DNA of 30,957 nucleotides from a virus: positions 1 through 30,957 of the IMG/VR virus record IMGVR_UViG_3300021961_000392, one strand, 5' to 3'. The notes beneath the pieces are model-generated. The model was not told where the DNA came from. It did not search any database and worked only from the letters and a program-made list of their open reading frames with translations. Below are positions 8,717 to 13,863 of the stretch, in pieces. The position numbers were made by a program, and so were the translations under genes. Position 1 is the stretch's first letter, and each line of letters begins with the position of its first letter.

Positions 8717-8898
8717 ATATCTACTGCATTTGGGGTTTGTCAATCCTGTTGGTCTTGCTAACAGGTTGTGAAGATAGGTTCAGGTATCCTTGCCAAAATC
8801 CTCAGAATTGGGAACTTGATGAATGCAAACCCCCTATTTGCACTGCTTCAGGCACTTGCCCAGATCAACTCGTCACAATTGAAAAGGAGAAGAAGTAA
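8713..8898 (+). CDS. Small phage lipoprotein
   Basis: 61 aa with a clear lipoprotein signal: a hydrophobic N-terminus and a lipobox LLTGC, with Cys19 as the lipidated residue. The mature part has four more cysteines (RYPCQNP, ECKPPIC, GTCPD) and would lie in the periplasm, probably disulfide-bonded. Small phage lipoproteins with a RYPCQNP-like segment recur near lysis genes in proteobacterial phages. It is not the o-spanin, because a better Rz1 candidate lies inside the Rz gene. ATGA overlap with the previous gene and TAATG with the next. Exact function unknown. Confidence 0.75.
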   Translation: MNIYCIWGLSILLVLLTGCEDRFRYPCQNPQNWELDECKPPICTASGTCPDQLVTIEKEKK

Positions 8899-9218
8899 TG
8901 GCTACCGTAGGATACAAACCAAATAATCGTCTTACCGCTGATGAGATTGAGGTCAGGGTATGGGCATTCGTTATCGTGGTCTTGGTGACCATCCTGTTGA
9001 GTTCTATGGGTATGTTCTTGTACTCAGTTTCATTTGTCACCCAACCCATGAATGGGATGGCAGCAATTGACAAGGTCTACACCCAACAGATTTCAACCAT
9101 TATGGTCTTCATCACTGGTGTGCTAGGTGGTGTGGCTGGTAGGTCTGGTGTCAAGGCGATAGCCAATGCCACCGCCAAGGCAGAATCAATTGACAATGAC
9201 GAGCCACCCAAGCCATGA
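8898..9218 (+). CDS. Two-span membrane protein, holin candidate
   Basis: 106 aa with two hydrophobic segments, roughly residues 22-46 (FVIVVLVTILLSSMGMFLYSV) and 68-84 (TIMVFITGVLGGVAG), and charged ends. Two transmembrane helices fit a class II holin that would let the endolysin reach the wall. Position supports this: it lies between the lipoprotein and the Rz/Rz1 pair, two genes before the M15 endolysin. SD AAGGAGAAG directly precedes the ATG. Holins share little sequence, so the assignment rests on topology and neighbours only. Confidence 0.6.
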   Translation: MATVGYKPNNRLTADEIEVRVWAFVIVVLVTILLSSMGMFLYSVSFVTQPMNGMAAIDKVYTQQISTIMVFITGVLGGVAGRSGVKAIANATAKAESIDNDEPPKP

Positions 9219-9697
9219 CCATATTCAACCCTTATGTGCTTCTCGGCATCGTTGTGGCGGTGCTGAGTAGCTTTGGCGGTGGGTACTGGAAAGGCTCAAA
9301 GGATGAGGTGACTCGTCAGCAACTTGAGATTGCCAAACTCAATGCCGAGGCGAGGCAAAAGGAACAAATCCTAGTTTCAGCAATCCAAACCCAAGCCACT
9401 AAACTTCAGAAAGCAAATCAAGATGCAAAACTTGTTCAACAAAAGCGTAATGCTGACATTGACTCTGGTGCTTTACGGTTGCGGCTTCCTGTCAAAGCAG
9501 CCAACTGCCCCATACATACCCCCACAGATACCGCCCCTGCCCCCCGAGATAGCGGTGAAGAGAGAGCCGAACTTGACGCAGAGACTGCTCGATCTCTTGT
9601 CGCCATCACCGACTCAGGAGATGAAGCAATCAGACAACTCACCGCCTGTCAACAAGCCTACGAATCCATCTACCAAACCTTGAAAGGAAAACCATGA
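9215..9697 (+). CDS. Rz: i-spanin (Rz-like)
   Basis: 160 aa with an N-terminal membrane anchor (residues about 6-25, YVLLGIVVAVLSSFGGGYW). A long helical periplasmic region follows (EVTRQQLEIAKLNAEARQKE), then the typical Rz C-terminal block with ALRLRLPV, a cysteine, and TDSGDEAIRQLTACQQAYE near the end. This is the inner-membrane half of the spanin that fuses the inner and outer membranes in the last step of Gram-negative lysis. It overlaps the holin candidate and the endolysin by four bases each. A second frame inside it encodes a proline-rich lipoprotein, the classic Rz/Rz1 arrangement. Confidence 0.88.
   Translation: MTIFNPYVLLGIVVAVLSSFGGGYWKGSKDEVTRQQLEIAKLNAEARQKEQILVSAIQTQATKLQKANQDAKLVQQKRNADIDSGALRLRLPVKAANCPIHTPTDTAPAPRDSGEERAELDAETARSLVAITDSGDEAIRQLTACQQAYESIYQTLKGKP
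9423..9683 (+). CDS. Rz1: o-spanin (Rz1-like), fully embedded in Rz
   Basis: 86 aa in the +1 frame relative to Rz and lying wholly inside it. The N-terminus is hydrophobic (VMLTLTLVLYGC), with Cys20 as the likely lipidated residue. The Tyr before Gly is a slightly unusual lipobox. The mature part is proline-rich (PYIPPQIPPLPPEI, SPPVNKPTNPSTKP), the hallmark of Rz1 proteins anchored in the outer membrane. Either ATG 9423 or ATG 9450 could start it, and SD signals are weak for both, as is common for embedded Rz1 genes. Confidence 0.85.
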   Translation: MQNLFNKSVMLTLTLVLYGCGFLSKQPTAPYIPPQIPPLPPEIAVKREPNLTQRLLDLLSPSPTQEMKQSDNSPPVNKPTNPSTKP

Positions 9698-10158
9698 ACT
9701 TATCAGCAAACTTCACGCTAAAGGAACTTACCAGATCGGATACTGCTGATCGTCTGGACATTGACAATACACCCAATGAGGAGCAAATAGAGTCATTGCG
9801 TCTGTTGTGTGAGAACATCCTACAACCAGTGCGTGACCACTTTGGCAAGCCTGTGAAGATTACATCTGGTTTCAGGTGTGCTGCTTTGAACCAAGCGGCA
9901 GGAGGTTCATCTAATTCAGACCATTGCCGTGGGCAAGCCTGTGATTTTGAGATTGATGGTGTACCCAATCCTGAGTTGGCACAGTGGATTGCTGACAATC
10001 TCCAGTACACCCAATTGATCTTGGAGTTCTACACCCAAGGTCAGCCAAATTCGGGCTGGGTTCATGCCTCGTTTAATCCTGATAATTTGAAATGTCAGTC
10101 ACTCACCGCCACCAAGGTGGCAGGGAAAACTACTTATCTGAATGGATTAGTGGCGTAA
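9694..10158 (+). CDS. Endolysin, peptidase M15 family (D-Ala-D-Ala carboxypeptidase-like)
   Basis: 154 aa. The M15A zinc-peptidase pattern is visible: SGFRC at 58-62, SDHCRGQACDF with His77 and Asp84 as zinc ligands, a Glu at 111 in the catalytic position, and GWVH with His124 as third ligand. It would cut peptide cross-links of the host wall at the end of infection. There is no signal peptide, so release depends on a holin. ATGA overlap with Rz. Its 3' end overlaps a convergent leftward gene by 29 bases. Length matches single-domain M15 endolysins. Confidence 0.9.
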   Translation: MNLSANFTLKELTRSDTADRLDIDNTPNEEQIESLRLLCENILQPVRDHFGKPVKITSGFRCAALNQAAGGSSNSDHCRGQACDFEIDGVPNPELAQWIADNLQYTQLILEFYTQGQPNSGWVHASFNPDNLKCQSLTATKVAGKTTYLNGLVA

Positions 10159-10315
10159 GCAGCCTCTTGCAGAAGTGCTTGGGGATGAGGTGTTCAAACA
10201 AGATCACATCTCCACACTTCTGGCATAACCAAGCTACGCCTTGGTCTACCTTAGTCTCCCTCTCGCCTCGCAGACCCCTTTGTCTGCCATAGAAGGTGCG
10301 TATTTTGACGATCAT
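10130..10315 (-). CDS. Small protein with a CxxC motif (last gene of leftward operon)
   Basis: 61 aa, basic, with WLCQKCG near residues 29-35 and a further Cys/His cluster (FEHLIPKHFCK). Together these could bind one zinc ion. Its ATG overlaps the previous leftward gene's TGA (ATGA), as in the rest of this operon, which is the main support. The end overlaps the endolysin gene convergently. No SD of quality is seen. It could also be a chance frame. Function unknown. Confidence 0.5.
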   Translation of the reverse strand: MIVKIRTFYGRQRGLRGERETKVDQGVAWLCQKCGDVILFEHLIPKHFCKRLLTPLIHSDK

Positions 10316-10476
10316 TTCTTGTTGCTCAGTGCCTTGGAATAGATAAAAACTTGGTTCTTTTCGTTGATGTCACGCTTGTCCTGCTTTCGTTTGGCAAATT
10401 CCTCACCCTGCTTAAAGCGTTTCATCTTTTCATCACGCAACCAAATGCTTGCGCCTTTGTAGTCGAATGCGTTCAT
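10312..10476 (-). CDS. Small charged protein, unknown function
   Basis: 54 aa, found by direct reading. It begins MNAFDYKGASIWLRDEKM and is strongly basic, with an alternating charged helix (EEFAKRKQDKRDINEKNQ). A strong SD, AAGGAGAA, lies about seven bases before the ATG. The start overlaps the upstream stop by four bases and the stop overlaps the next start by three. No cysteine, membrane segment or known motif. The SD and coupling make it a likely real gene. Confidence 0.7.
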   Translation of the reverse strand: MNAFDYKGASIWLRDEKMKRFKQGEEFAKRKQDKRDINEKNQVFIYSKALSNKK

Positions 10477-10967
10477 GTGTTCTTCTCCTTCAACTTGGCT
10501 TCAATGGCTCGGGCAAAGTCATGCACCCAACTGCCAAACAAAATTCGGTACTCTTCAGCAATAGGCTGCAAATCGTTATTGGTCAGCCCTACCCATGTGC
10601 GCTGTGGTGTGTTGGCAGAAAGCCATTCCCCCATCATTTTTCTAATGTCATCTAAATTGTCTGCGTGTCGTTCAATCAAATGAAAAGCAATTGCGCCATC
10701 CATGCCTTTCCATTGTTGAGAATTATCCTCAACTGTTACAGGCTCTTGCTCTGGCTGTGCCAAGGCTTCTTTGATAGCGGTGATAACTTTGTCAATTTCT
10801 GCGTTTGCTTTGTCAGCGCCACAATTACACTCATCACCGACTGAATCGTTGGCACACCCTTCTTCATGTTGCGGACACGAATACCAAGTATCTTCACAGT
10901 AGTAATGCATTTGCTTATTGTTTTCCAACGCCTCCAGTGCCAGCTTCAATGCTTCATCTTTTGTCAT
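10473..10967 (-). CDS. Early-region phage protein with Cys/His cluster
   Basis: 164 aa from ATG at 10967, chosen because GAAGGAG sits nine bases upstream. A longer reading to 11027 would run through the 29-aa gene in another frame. The N-terminus MTKDEALKLALEALE is a recurrent phage helix. Residues about 23-50 hold a cluster with six cysteines and a histidine (CEDTWYSCPQHEEGC, then ECNCG), probably metal-binding. A second helix (ITAIKEALAQPEQEP) and a C-terminal block (TWVGLTNNDLQPI) follow. Such modular proteins are common in phage accessory regions without known function. Confidence 0.75.
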   Translation of the reverse strand: MTKDEALKLALEALENNKQMHYYCEDTWYSCPQHEEGCANDSVGDECNCGADKANAEIDKVITAIKEALAQPEQEPVTVEDNSQQWKGMDGAIAFHLIERHADNLDDIRKMMGEWLSANTPQRTWVGLTNNDLQPIAEEYRILFGSWVHDFARAIEAKLKEKNT

Positions 10968-11053
10968 TGTGGACTCCTTCCGCAGTGTGGGCATCGGGCA
11001 ATAATTGTCAAAATATGGCGTTTGCATTTTGTACAGATGTAACTTTGTCTCAT
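10964..11053 (-). CDS. 29-residue zinc-ribbon microprotein
   Basis: Found by direct reading. It begins MRQSYICTKCKRH and ends RCPHCGRSPQ. The two CxxC knuckles, at residues 7-10 and 21-24, are spaced as in a minimal treble-clef or zinc ribbon. AGGAGAG lies upstream of the ATG. It overlaps the upstream gene's stop and the downstream gene's start by four bases each, in a frame different from the longer shadow reading of its neighbour. SD, coupling and an intact zinc motif together make it credible despite its size. Function unknown; protein or nucleic-acid binding is possible. Confidence 0.65.
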   Translation of the reverse strand: MRQSYICTKCKRHILTIIARCPHCGRSPQ

Positions 11054-11268
11054 GCTTGCTCTCCTCTGGCTCTTATGAAACGAGCCACTTCTGAACCCCA
11101 AAATATATTTGTGTCGTTGTCATCAAAAAACTTTGCACAGGCTTCTTTTTCTTTGGCGGCTACAAGTTGGGCAAACTCAGTTAATGCGTCCATGTATAAA
11201 CCGTCACGATTGCCTGTTGTCACAAGGCGGCATTGAATTGCAAATCGAATAATTTCATCTTGTGTCAT
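11050..11268 (-). CDS. Small conserved-type phage protein, unknown function
   Basis: 72 aa starting MTQDEIIRFAIQCRL, an N-terminal helix style often met in phage early regions. A second helix (LTEFAQLVAAKEKEACAKFF) and an acidic-to-basic end (VARFIRARGEQA) follow. No catalytic or metal motif. It is coupled by ATGA to both neighbours. The SD is weak (GAAGAA), so translation may depend on the upstream gene. Confidence 0.7.
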   Translation of the reverse strand: MTQDEIIRFAIQCRLVTTGNRDGLYMDALTEFAQLVAAKEKEACAKFFDDNDTNIFWGSEVARFIRARGEQA

Positions 11269-11444
11269 TTCTTCATTGCCCTAATATAAATTGCGAAAGA
11301 ACTCAGTGTGTCATTGCCAAAGCATTTCATCTTTTCAATCTCGACTGCCACTTCTTCAAGAATGTCGTTTCTGAGTTCGTCATAGACTTGCTGCTGAGTT
11401 TTGTATTCTTCGACCTGTCTCTTTCGGTTCAATGAATCATTCAT
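11265..11444 (-). CDS. Small helical protein, unknown function
   Basis: 59 aa, read directly from the sequence: MNDSLNRKRQVEEYKTQQQ at the N-terminus, then a charged helix (ELRNDILEEVAVEIEKM) and an end in AIYIRAMKK. CAGGAG lies eight bases before the ATG. It overlaps the upstream gene by eight bases and the downstream gene by four, and it exactly fills what would otherwise be a gap in the operon. No known motif. Confidence 0.7.
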   Translation of the reverse strand: MNDSLNRKRQVEEYKTQQQVYDELRNDILEEVAVEIEKMKCFGNDTLSSFAIYIRAMKK

Positions 11445-11655
11445 GCGGTAACTCCTGAAGCTCCAAAATTCGTTTATTCAGTCTGGATATTCTTTGCTCG
11501 TTGTAGTTAACAATTGATTGCGAGTATTCAACTGAGGTTTCTGCTTGCAGCTTGGCAAGCTGTGCCTCAATCAATTCCTTTTGCACCACCTCCAAAGGTG
11601 TCTTTGCTCTGAGCAAATCCTTTACATATTTAATCGTTAAGTCTCGCCAGTTCAT
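11437..11655 (-). CDS. Small coiled-coil protein
   Basis: 72 aa, helical throughout. Leu/Ile heptads run from about residue 20 to the end (ELIEAQLAKLQAETSVEY, then RISRLNKRILELQEL), so a dimeric coiled coil is likely. AAAGGA lies upstream of the start, and the ATG overlaps the previous stop. Comparable small coiled-coil proteins occur widely in phage early regions, where they are of unknown function. Confidence 0.7.
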   Translation of the reverse strand: MNWRDLTIKYVKDLLRAKTPLEVVQKELIEAQLAKLQAETSVEYSQSIVNYNEQRISRLNKRILELQELPHE

Positions 11656-11846
11656 GGCTTTTTCCTTTTCTTTGATGGCTTGAACTTACCCGCCTTGCGA
11701 AAGATGGTACGCAAGCTGTTGTAGTTGACACCGAACCTGTTGGCAATCTCCAGCTTGCTGAACCCTTGGTCGAACAAACTGAATGCTCTACGCTCGTCAA
11801 TTTGTATGGGTTTACGCCCCGATCCTGCTCTAGCACCACCTTTCAT
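11652..11846 (-). CDS. Small helix-turn-helix DNA-binding protein
   Basis: 64 aa. The basic N-terminus KGGARAGSGRKP resembles an AT-hook-like arm. It is followed by a homeodomain-like HTH of resolvase/Hin style: RAFSLFDQGFSKLEIANRF then GVNYNSLRTIFRKAG as recognition helix, with a Lys-rich tail. It probably binds DNA and could regulate phage or host promoters. It might act on the repeat clusters at 13737-13809 or 18638-18747, but nothing in the sequence links it to either. ATGA overlap on both sides. Confidence 0.75.
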   Translation of the reverse strand: MKGGARAGSGRKPIQIDERRAFSLFDQGFSKLEIANRFGVNYNSLRTIFRKAGKFKPSKKRKKP

Positions 11847-11956
11847 CCTCGCCCCCTATGGTTGAAAACAAATCCTCTTTTGATTTTTGAGTTGGTGCAA
11901 CTGTAGGTTTTGGCAGCCACATCCCTGACCCACTTCGGGCAGTCTGGACATATCAC
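11843..11956 (-). CDS. 37-residue Cys-containing protein (alternative start GTG)
   Basis: Same frame and stop as the 103-aa reading but starting at GTG 11956, which overlaps the 37-aa membrane gene's stop. It begins MICPDCPKWVRDVAAKT and contains a CxxC plus a third Cys at residue 20, with His33 near the end. This resembles a degenerate zinc knuckle of the Ogr type. AAGGAAA lies about 11 bases upstream. It is listed separately because the junction and the composition break favour it over the full-length reading. Confidence 0.45.
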   Translation of the reverse strand: MICPDCPKWVRDVAAKTYSCTNSKIKRGFVFNHRGRG

Positions 11957-12154
11957 TCTTTTTCGCTTTCCTTTAGAAGCCACAAAACAAATGCTACGCA
12001 CACTGCTATTCCCAATGCGAATGCGAATGTCGCTATCAGCAGAAAATTTACTATGGTTTCGAGCATGATTGGTCACCCCTTTGTCTTTGCTATCAAAGTA
12101 GAGCAATGCGCCAGCACAAAGCAATGCCACCATGACCTTGCGCCAGTGATTCAT
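11843..12154 (-). CDS. 103-residue frame, possibly a fused reading over two nested genes
   Basis: The frame starts MNHWRKVMVALLCAGALLYF, a signal-anchor-like N-terminus, coupled by ATGA to the upstream gene. It ends with a Cys-containing basic block (VICPDCPKW, then TYSC). The middle (ARNHSKFSADSDIRIRIGN) looks unlike a folded protein, and there another frame encodes a clean membrane helix (11953-12066). Either one 103-aa protein is made, or this is two or three short genes: a 37-aa membrane protein and a 37-aa zinc-finger protein from GTG 11956. I cannot decide from sequence alone. Confidence 0.45.
   Translation of the reverse strand: MNHWRKVMVALLCAGALLYFDSKDKGVTNHARNHSKFSADSDIRIRIGNSSVRSICFVASKGKRKRVICPDCPKWVRDVAAKTYSCTNSKIKRGFVFNHRGRG
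11953..12066 (-). CDS. 37-residue single-span membrane protein (nested alternative)
   Basis: Read directly from the sequence. It begins MLETIVNFLLIATFAFALG, continues through a long hydrophobic stretch to VLWLL, and ends KESEKE: a single transmembrane helix with a charged cytoplasmic tail. AAGGGGTGA lies six bases before the ATG. Its TGA overlaps a GTG start (GTGA) of the Cys-containing frame. It lies inside the 103-aa frame, so one of the two readings is probably wrong or both are used. Confidence 0.5.
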   Translation of the reverse strand: MLETIVNFLLIATFAFALGIAVCVAFVLWLLKESEKE

Positions 12155-12414
12155 TTGGTTGCCACAATCAGTTCCAACTCAGCATCTTTGAGTTGGTCTT
12201 TGATGATGGTCAACTCCTCCTCCACCATCTTGAGTTTCTTTTCCATCCTCGTTCTTGTCAATCTCTCAGCGTTGGCGTAGCCAATCAAAGAAGACTCAAC
12301 TGCCACCTTGCGAATCAGTTGGATGATCTGGTCACGACTCATAAAGCCACCAGCGATGTCTTTTGAGGGCGCAATCTTGGCGATCAGTTCTTCCAATTCT
12401 TTTTCCATAGTCAT
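12151..12414 (-). CDS. Small coiled-coil protein, unknown function
   Basis: 87 aa from ATG at 12414, chosen because AAGGAG lies eight bases before it. The frame extends to 12447 but without SD. The C-terminal half is a charged coiled coil (MEKKLKMVEEELTIIKDQ). The N-terminal half is helical (MTMEKELEELIAKIAPSKD). Ends coupled by ATGA on both sides. No known domain. Confidence 0.7.
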   Translation of the reverse strand: MTMEKELEELIAKIAPSKDIAGGFMSRDQIIQLIRKVAVESSLIGYANAERLTRTRMEKKLKMVEEELTIIKDQLKDAELELIVATK

Positions 12415-12662
12415 GCTGTTTCTCCTTGTGGTTGTCGAATATTCCATGCGGACTGAAGTGCGGTGAAGTTCATGGGTGCAATGGTTACAGTGGACAGGAA
12501 CAAGCCCTTACCATGCGTTCTGCGCCCCCAATCGTCTGTTGCCTTGATGTTCTTGAGTTCATGCCTCTTAACAGCGTTGTAGACGCTATGCTGCTTGAAC
12601 CCTGCCTCTATCAACTCTTCCATGCTGCGAGGTTCTTGGCAGAAGTCTTGTAGAGGTGTCAT
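12411..12662 (-). CDS. Small protein with possible winged-helix fold
   Basis: 83 aa from ATG 12662, which overlaps the upstream stop and follows GAGGGAGAA. The frame reaches 12716, but that part lies inside the neighbour. Residues about 12-40 (RSMEELIEAGFKQHSVYNAV, then KRHELKNIKATDDWG) have the order of an HTH with a recognition helix and a following strand, as in winged-helix proteins. A DNA-binding role is plausible. No exact family was recognised. Confidence 0.65.
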   Translation of the reverse strand: MTPLQDFCQEPRSMEELIEAGFKQHSVYNAVKRHELKNIKATDDWGRRTHGKGLFLSTVTIAPMNFTALQSAWNIRQPQGETA

Positions 12663-12892
12663 TTCTCCCTCGCTTTCAGCATTGCGTCTGCCATGATGTA
12701 CGCACTTCTTGCACATATATACTCTGAGTCGTTGTCAGCGTCACCAACATAAATTCCATCTTCATATTGGCTTTGTAAAATTACTTGCATAGACTTTGCC
12801 GCAAAGTAGTCTCGCAAAGTCATGCCTCTTGAATTTGTTTCTTGGTCTTCAATGTAAATGCTTTGTACTGGAAATGCTGGTGGGTTGTTCAT
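12659..12892 (-). CDS. Conserved phage protein of the MTLRDYFAAK type
   Basis: 77 aa. The pattern NNPPAFPV at the N-terminus, GMTLRDYFAAKSMQ in the middle and AYIMADAMLKARE at the end is very widespread in phages and prophages of proteobacteria, and is usually annotated as hypothetical. AAGGAG lies eight bases before the start. Coupled by ATGA to both neighbours. Its presence among the leftward genes marks this as a typical early/accessory operon. Function is not known to me. Confidence 0.85.
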   Translation of the reverse strand: MNNPPAFPVQSIYIEDQETNSRGMTLRDYFAAKSMQVILQSQYEDGIYVGDADNDSEYICARSAYIMADAMLKAREK

Positions 12893-12981
12893 TTCACCAT
12901 CTCCTTTGCAATTTCAATTAAGAAAGGCACAGCCAGAATCAAGCCCACTAGGGTGGCTTGTAGGGTTTGTTTAAGCGTCAT
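12889..12981 (-). CDS. 30-residue single-span membrane protein
   Basis: Read directly: MTLKQTLQATLVGLILAVP, then FLIEIAKEMVK. One hydrophobic helix with an amphipathic end. Three consecutive ATGs occur (12987, 12984, 12981); AGGAGA ends just before the first, so 12981 has the best spacing. The start lies within the end of the upstream gene (11-base overlap), and the stop overlaps the next start by four bases. Its size and position resemble host-membrane-directed phage microproteins; function unknown. Confidence 0.6.
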   Translation of the reverse strand: MTLKQTLQATLVGLILAVPFLIEIAKEMVK

Positions 12982-13123
12982 CATCATTCTCCTCGCAGAG
13001 TTCACAAGTGGGGTGCTCAGGGTCACGGCAGTCGGGGTGTTGGGACAGAAGATATTGGTAGCGTCTGAGGTGACGAGCCTCAGCCTTGATCTCCTCGGCT
13101 TCTGAATCGTCAATTGGGTACAT
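12971..13123 (-). CDS. 50-residue acidic protein with Cys cluster
   Basis: 50 aa from ATG at 13123, where TGATG joins it to the upstream stop and AGAGGA precedes it. A longer frame to 13195 would sit inside the neighbour. It starts MYPIDDSEAEEIKAEARHL and ends with three cysteines and a histidine (HPDCRDPEHPTCELC), then a run of acidic residues. The cysteines may bind one metal. Not recognised as any family. Confidence 0.65.
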   Translation of the reverse strand: MYPIDDSEAEEIKAEARHLRRYQYLLSQHPDCRDPEHPTCELCEENDDDA

Positions 13124-13383
13124 CAGTAATCCTCTCCGAGTCGGGCTGGTTGTGCGCCAAGGAATTGTGAGTTGTAGGGTGCGTTGTGTGTCCAAGGCTT
13201 GTTGGACTTGATGCCAAGTTCTTCAACATGGCGAATGGCTACATAGTCCAATGGGAGTTTGGAGTTGATGACCAAACCCAGAGCAGTTTTCTCTGTGACA
13301 GGAGCAGAGAACACTCGTTTAGAACCATCATCATCCTTGATGACAACTACATATTCTTTTTTACCTTGACCTTTGCATTTCAT
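13123..13383 (-). CDS. Small basic protein, unknown function
   Basis: 86 aa from ATG 13383. AAGGAG lies eight bases upstream, while a TTG at 13389 is too close to that SD. The N-terminus MKCKGQGKKEYVVVIKDD is beta-like and basic. A middle segment (SAPVTEKTALGLVINSKLP) could be a strand-helix unit. No cysteine pair or membrane part. Separated by 49 bases from the upstream gene, the widest gap in the leftward operon. Confidence 0.7.
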   Translation of the reverse strand: MKCKGQGKKEYVVVIKDDDGSKRVFSAPVTEKTALGLVINSKLPLDYVAIRHVEELGIKSNKPWTHNAPYNSQFLGAQPARLGEDY

Positions 13384-13432
13384 CTTCAATTCTCCTTTTA
13401 GGTTGAAAGATGGGGCTTGCGCCCCTTGGGGT

Positions 13433-13705
13433 TTACTTGCGTTCTACTGTGCCAACCAATTCGCCATCCATGACCAAAAACAAAATGTGTTTGGCAATGT
13501 TGAGTGTTTGGCGGCTACGGTTTTGTGCGCCACCAGCAATCAATTCTTGAGCATCAGACATCAAGCCAGCCACAACCATGTTTGCGCCTGTGCATTGGTA
13601 AGTGATGGATTGTTTGACCGACTCCACATAAGCGTCAATGTCAGCGACTCCATACATATTGATGTTGCGTTCTTCTTGAGCAGTTGTTTGTGTTGCGTTT
13701 GTCAT
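13433..13705 (-). CDS. First gene of leftward operon, unknown function
   Basis: 90 aa with a strong SD (AAGGAG eight bases before the ATG), directly behind the leftward promoter, so it is likely the most highly expressed early product. It begins MTNATQTTAQEERNINMYG and contains a helical middle (VESVKQSITYQCTGANMVVA). A segment with Gly and Arg follows (IAGGAQNRSRQTLNIAKHI). No domain was recognised. First-position early genes often encode host-takeover or anti-defence proteins, but that is only a positional argument. Confidence 0.75.
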   Translation of the reverse strand: MTNATQTTAQEERNINMYGVADIDAYVESVKQSITYQCTGANMVVAGLMSDAQELIAGGAQNRSRQTLNIAKHILFLVMDGELVGTVERK

Positions 13706-13736
13706 TTGGAAATCTCCTTGAGGTTGCGTTGTTGAT

Positions 13737-13763
13737 GTAGTGAATCATACAGTGATTAACTAC
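13737..13763. promoter_or_regulatory. 27-bp imperfect dyad, candidate operator
   Basis: Left arm GTAGTGAATCA, spacer TACAG, right arm TGATTAACTAC. The reverse complement of the right arm matches the left in 10 of 11 positions. It covers the -10 of the leftward promoter, the classic location for a repressor site. The small HTH protein encoded just to the right is the obvious candidate binder. Confidence 0.6.
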
Positions 13764-13771
13764 CTTGTCAA
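13744..13771 (-). promoter_or_regulatory. Strong leftward sigma70-type promoter
   Basis: On the minus strand there is a perfect -35 TTGACA (13766-13771), a 16-base spacer and a -10 TATGAT (13744-13749) matching five of six consensus bases. It lies about 40 bases upstream of the first leftward gene, and no other good promoter is seen along the leftward genes. The -10 lies inside a 27-bp dyad, so it is probably repressible. Confidence 0.8.
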
Positions 13772-13809
13772 CTACCCTATAACTAATCCCCCACAATTTA
13801 ATCAACTAT
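13758..13809. repeat. Four helically phased AACTA direct repeats
   Basis: AACTAC at 13758 and 13770, AACTAA at 13781 and AACTAT at 13804 start 12, 11 and 23 bases apart, about one, one and two helical turns. The first is part of the right arm of the dyad. Such phasing suggests several protein molecules binding on one DNA face between the two divergent promoters. Short repeats in AT-rich DNA can arise by chance, so this is a moderate claim. Confidence 0.4.
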
Positions 13810-13824
13810 TCAATCACAAAGTGC

Positions 13825-13853
13825 TTGACCAATCAATTAAAAGTCTCTAGACT
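13825..13853 (+). promoter_or_regulatory. Rightward promoter giving a leaderless regulator mRNA
   Basis: TTGACC (13825-13830), a spacer of 17 bases, then TAGACT (13848-13853). Transcription would begin near 13859-13861, only three to five bases before the ATG at 13864. A second site of the same TTGACC-17-TAG design lies at 20229-20257. Confidence 0.6.
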
Positions 13854-13863
13854 CCCCCACACT

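Noticed and set aside
9639-10010. Minus-strand 123-aa frame opposite the endolysin and the end of Rz
   Set aside because: Antisense to two well-supported genes, no SD or motif.
10261-10290. Inverted repeat GCAGAC/GTCTGC inside a leftward gene
   Set aside because: No T-run on either strand and no further support; treated as chance.
10351-11236. Plus-strand frames of 110 and 143 residues opposite the leftward genes
   Set aside because: They are antisense to a continuous, SD-supported, overlapping leftward operon.
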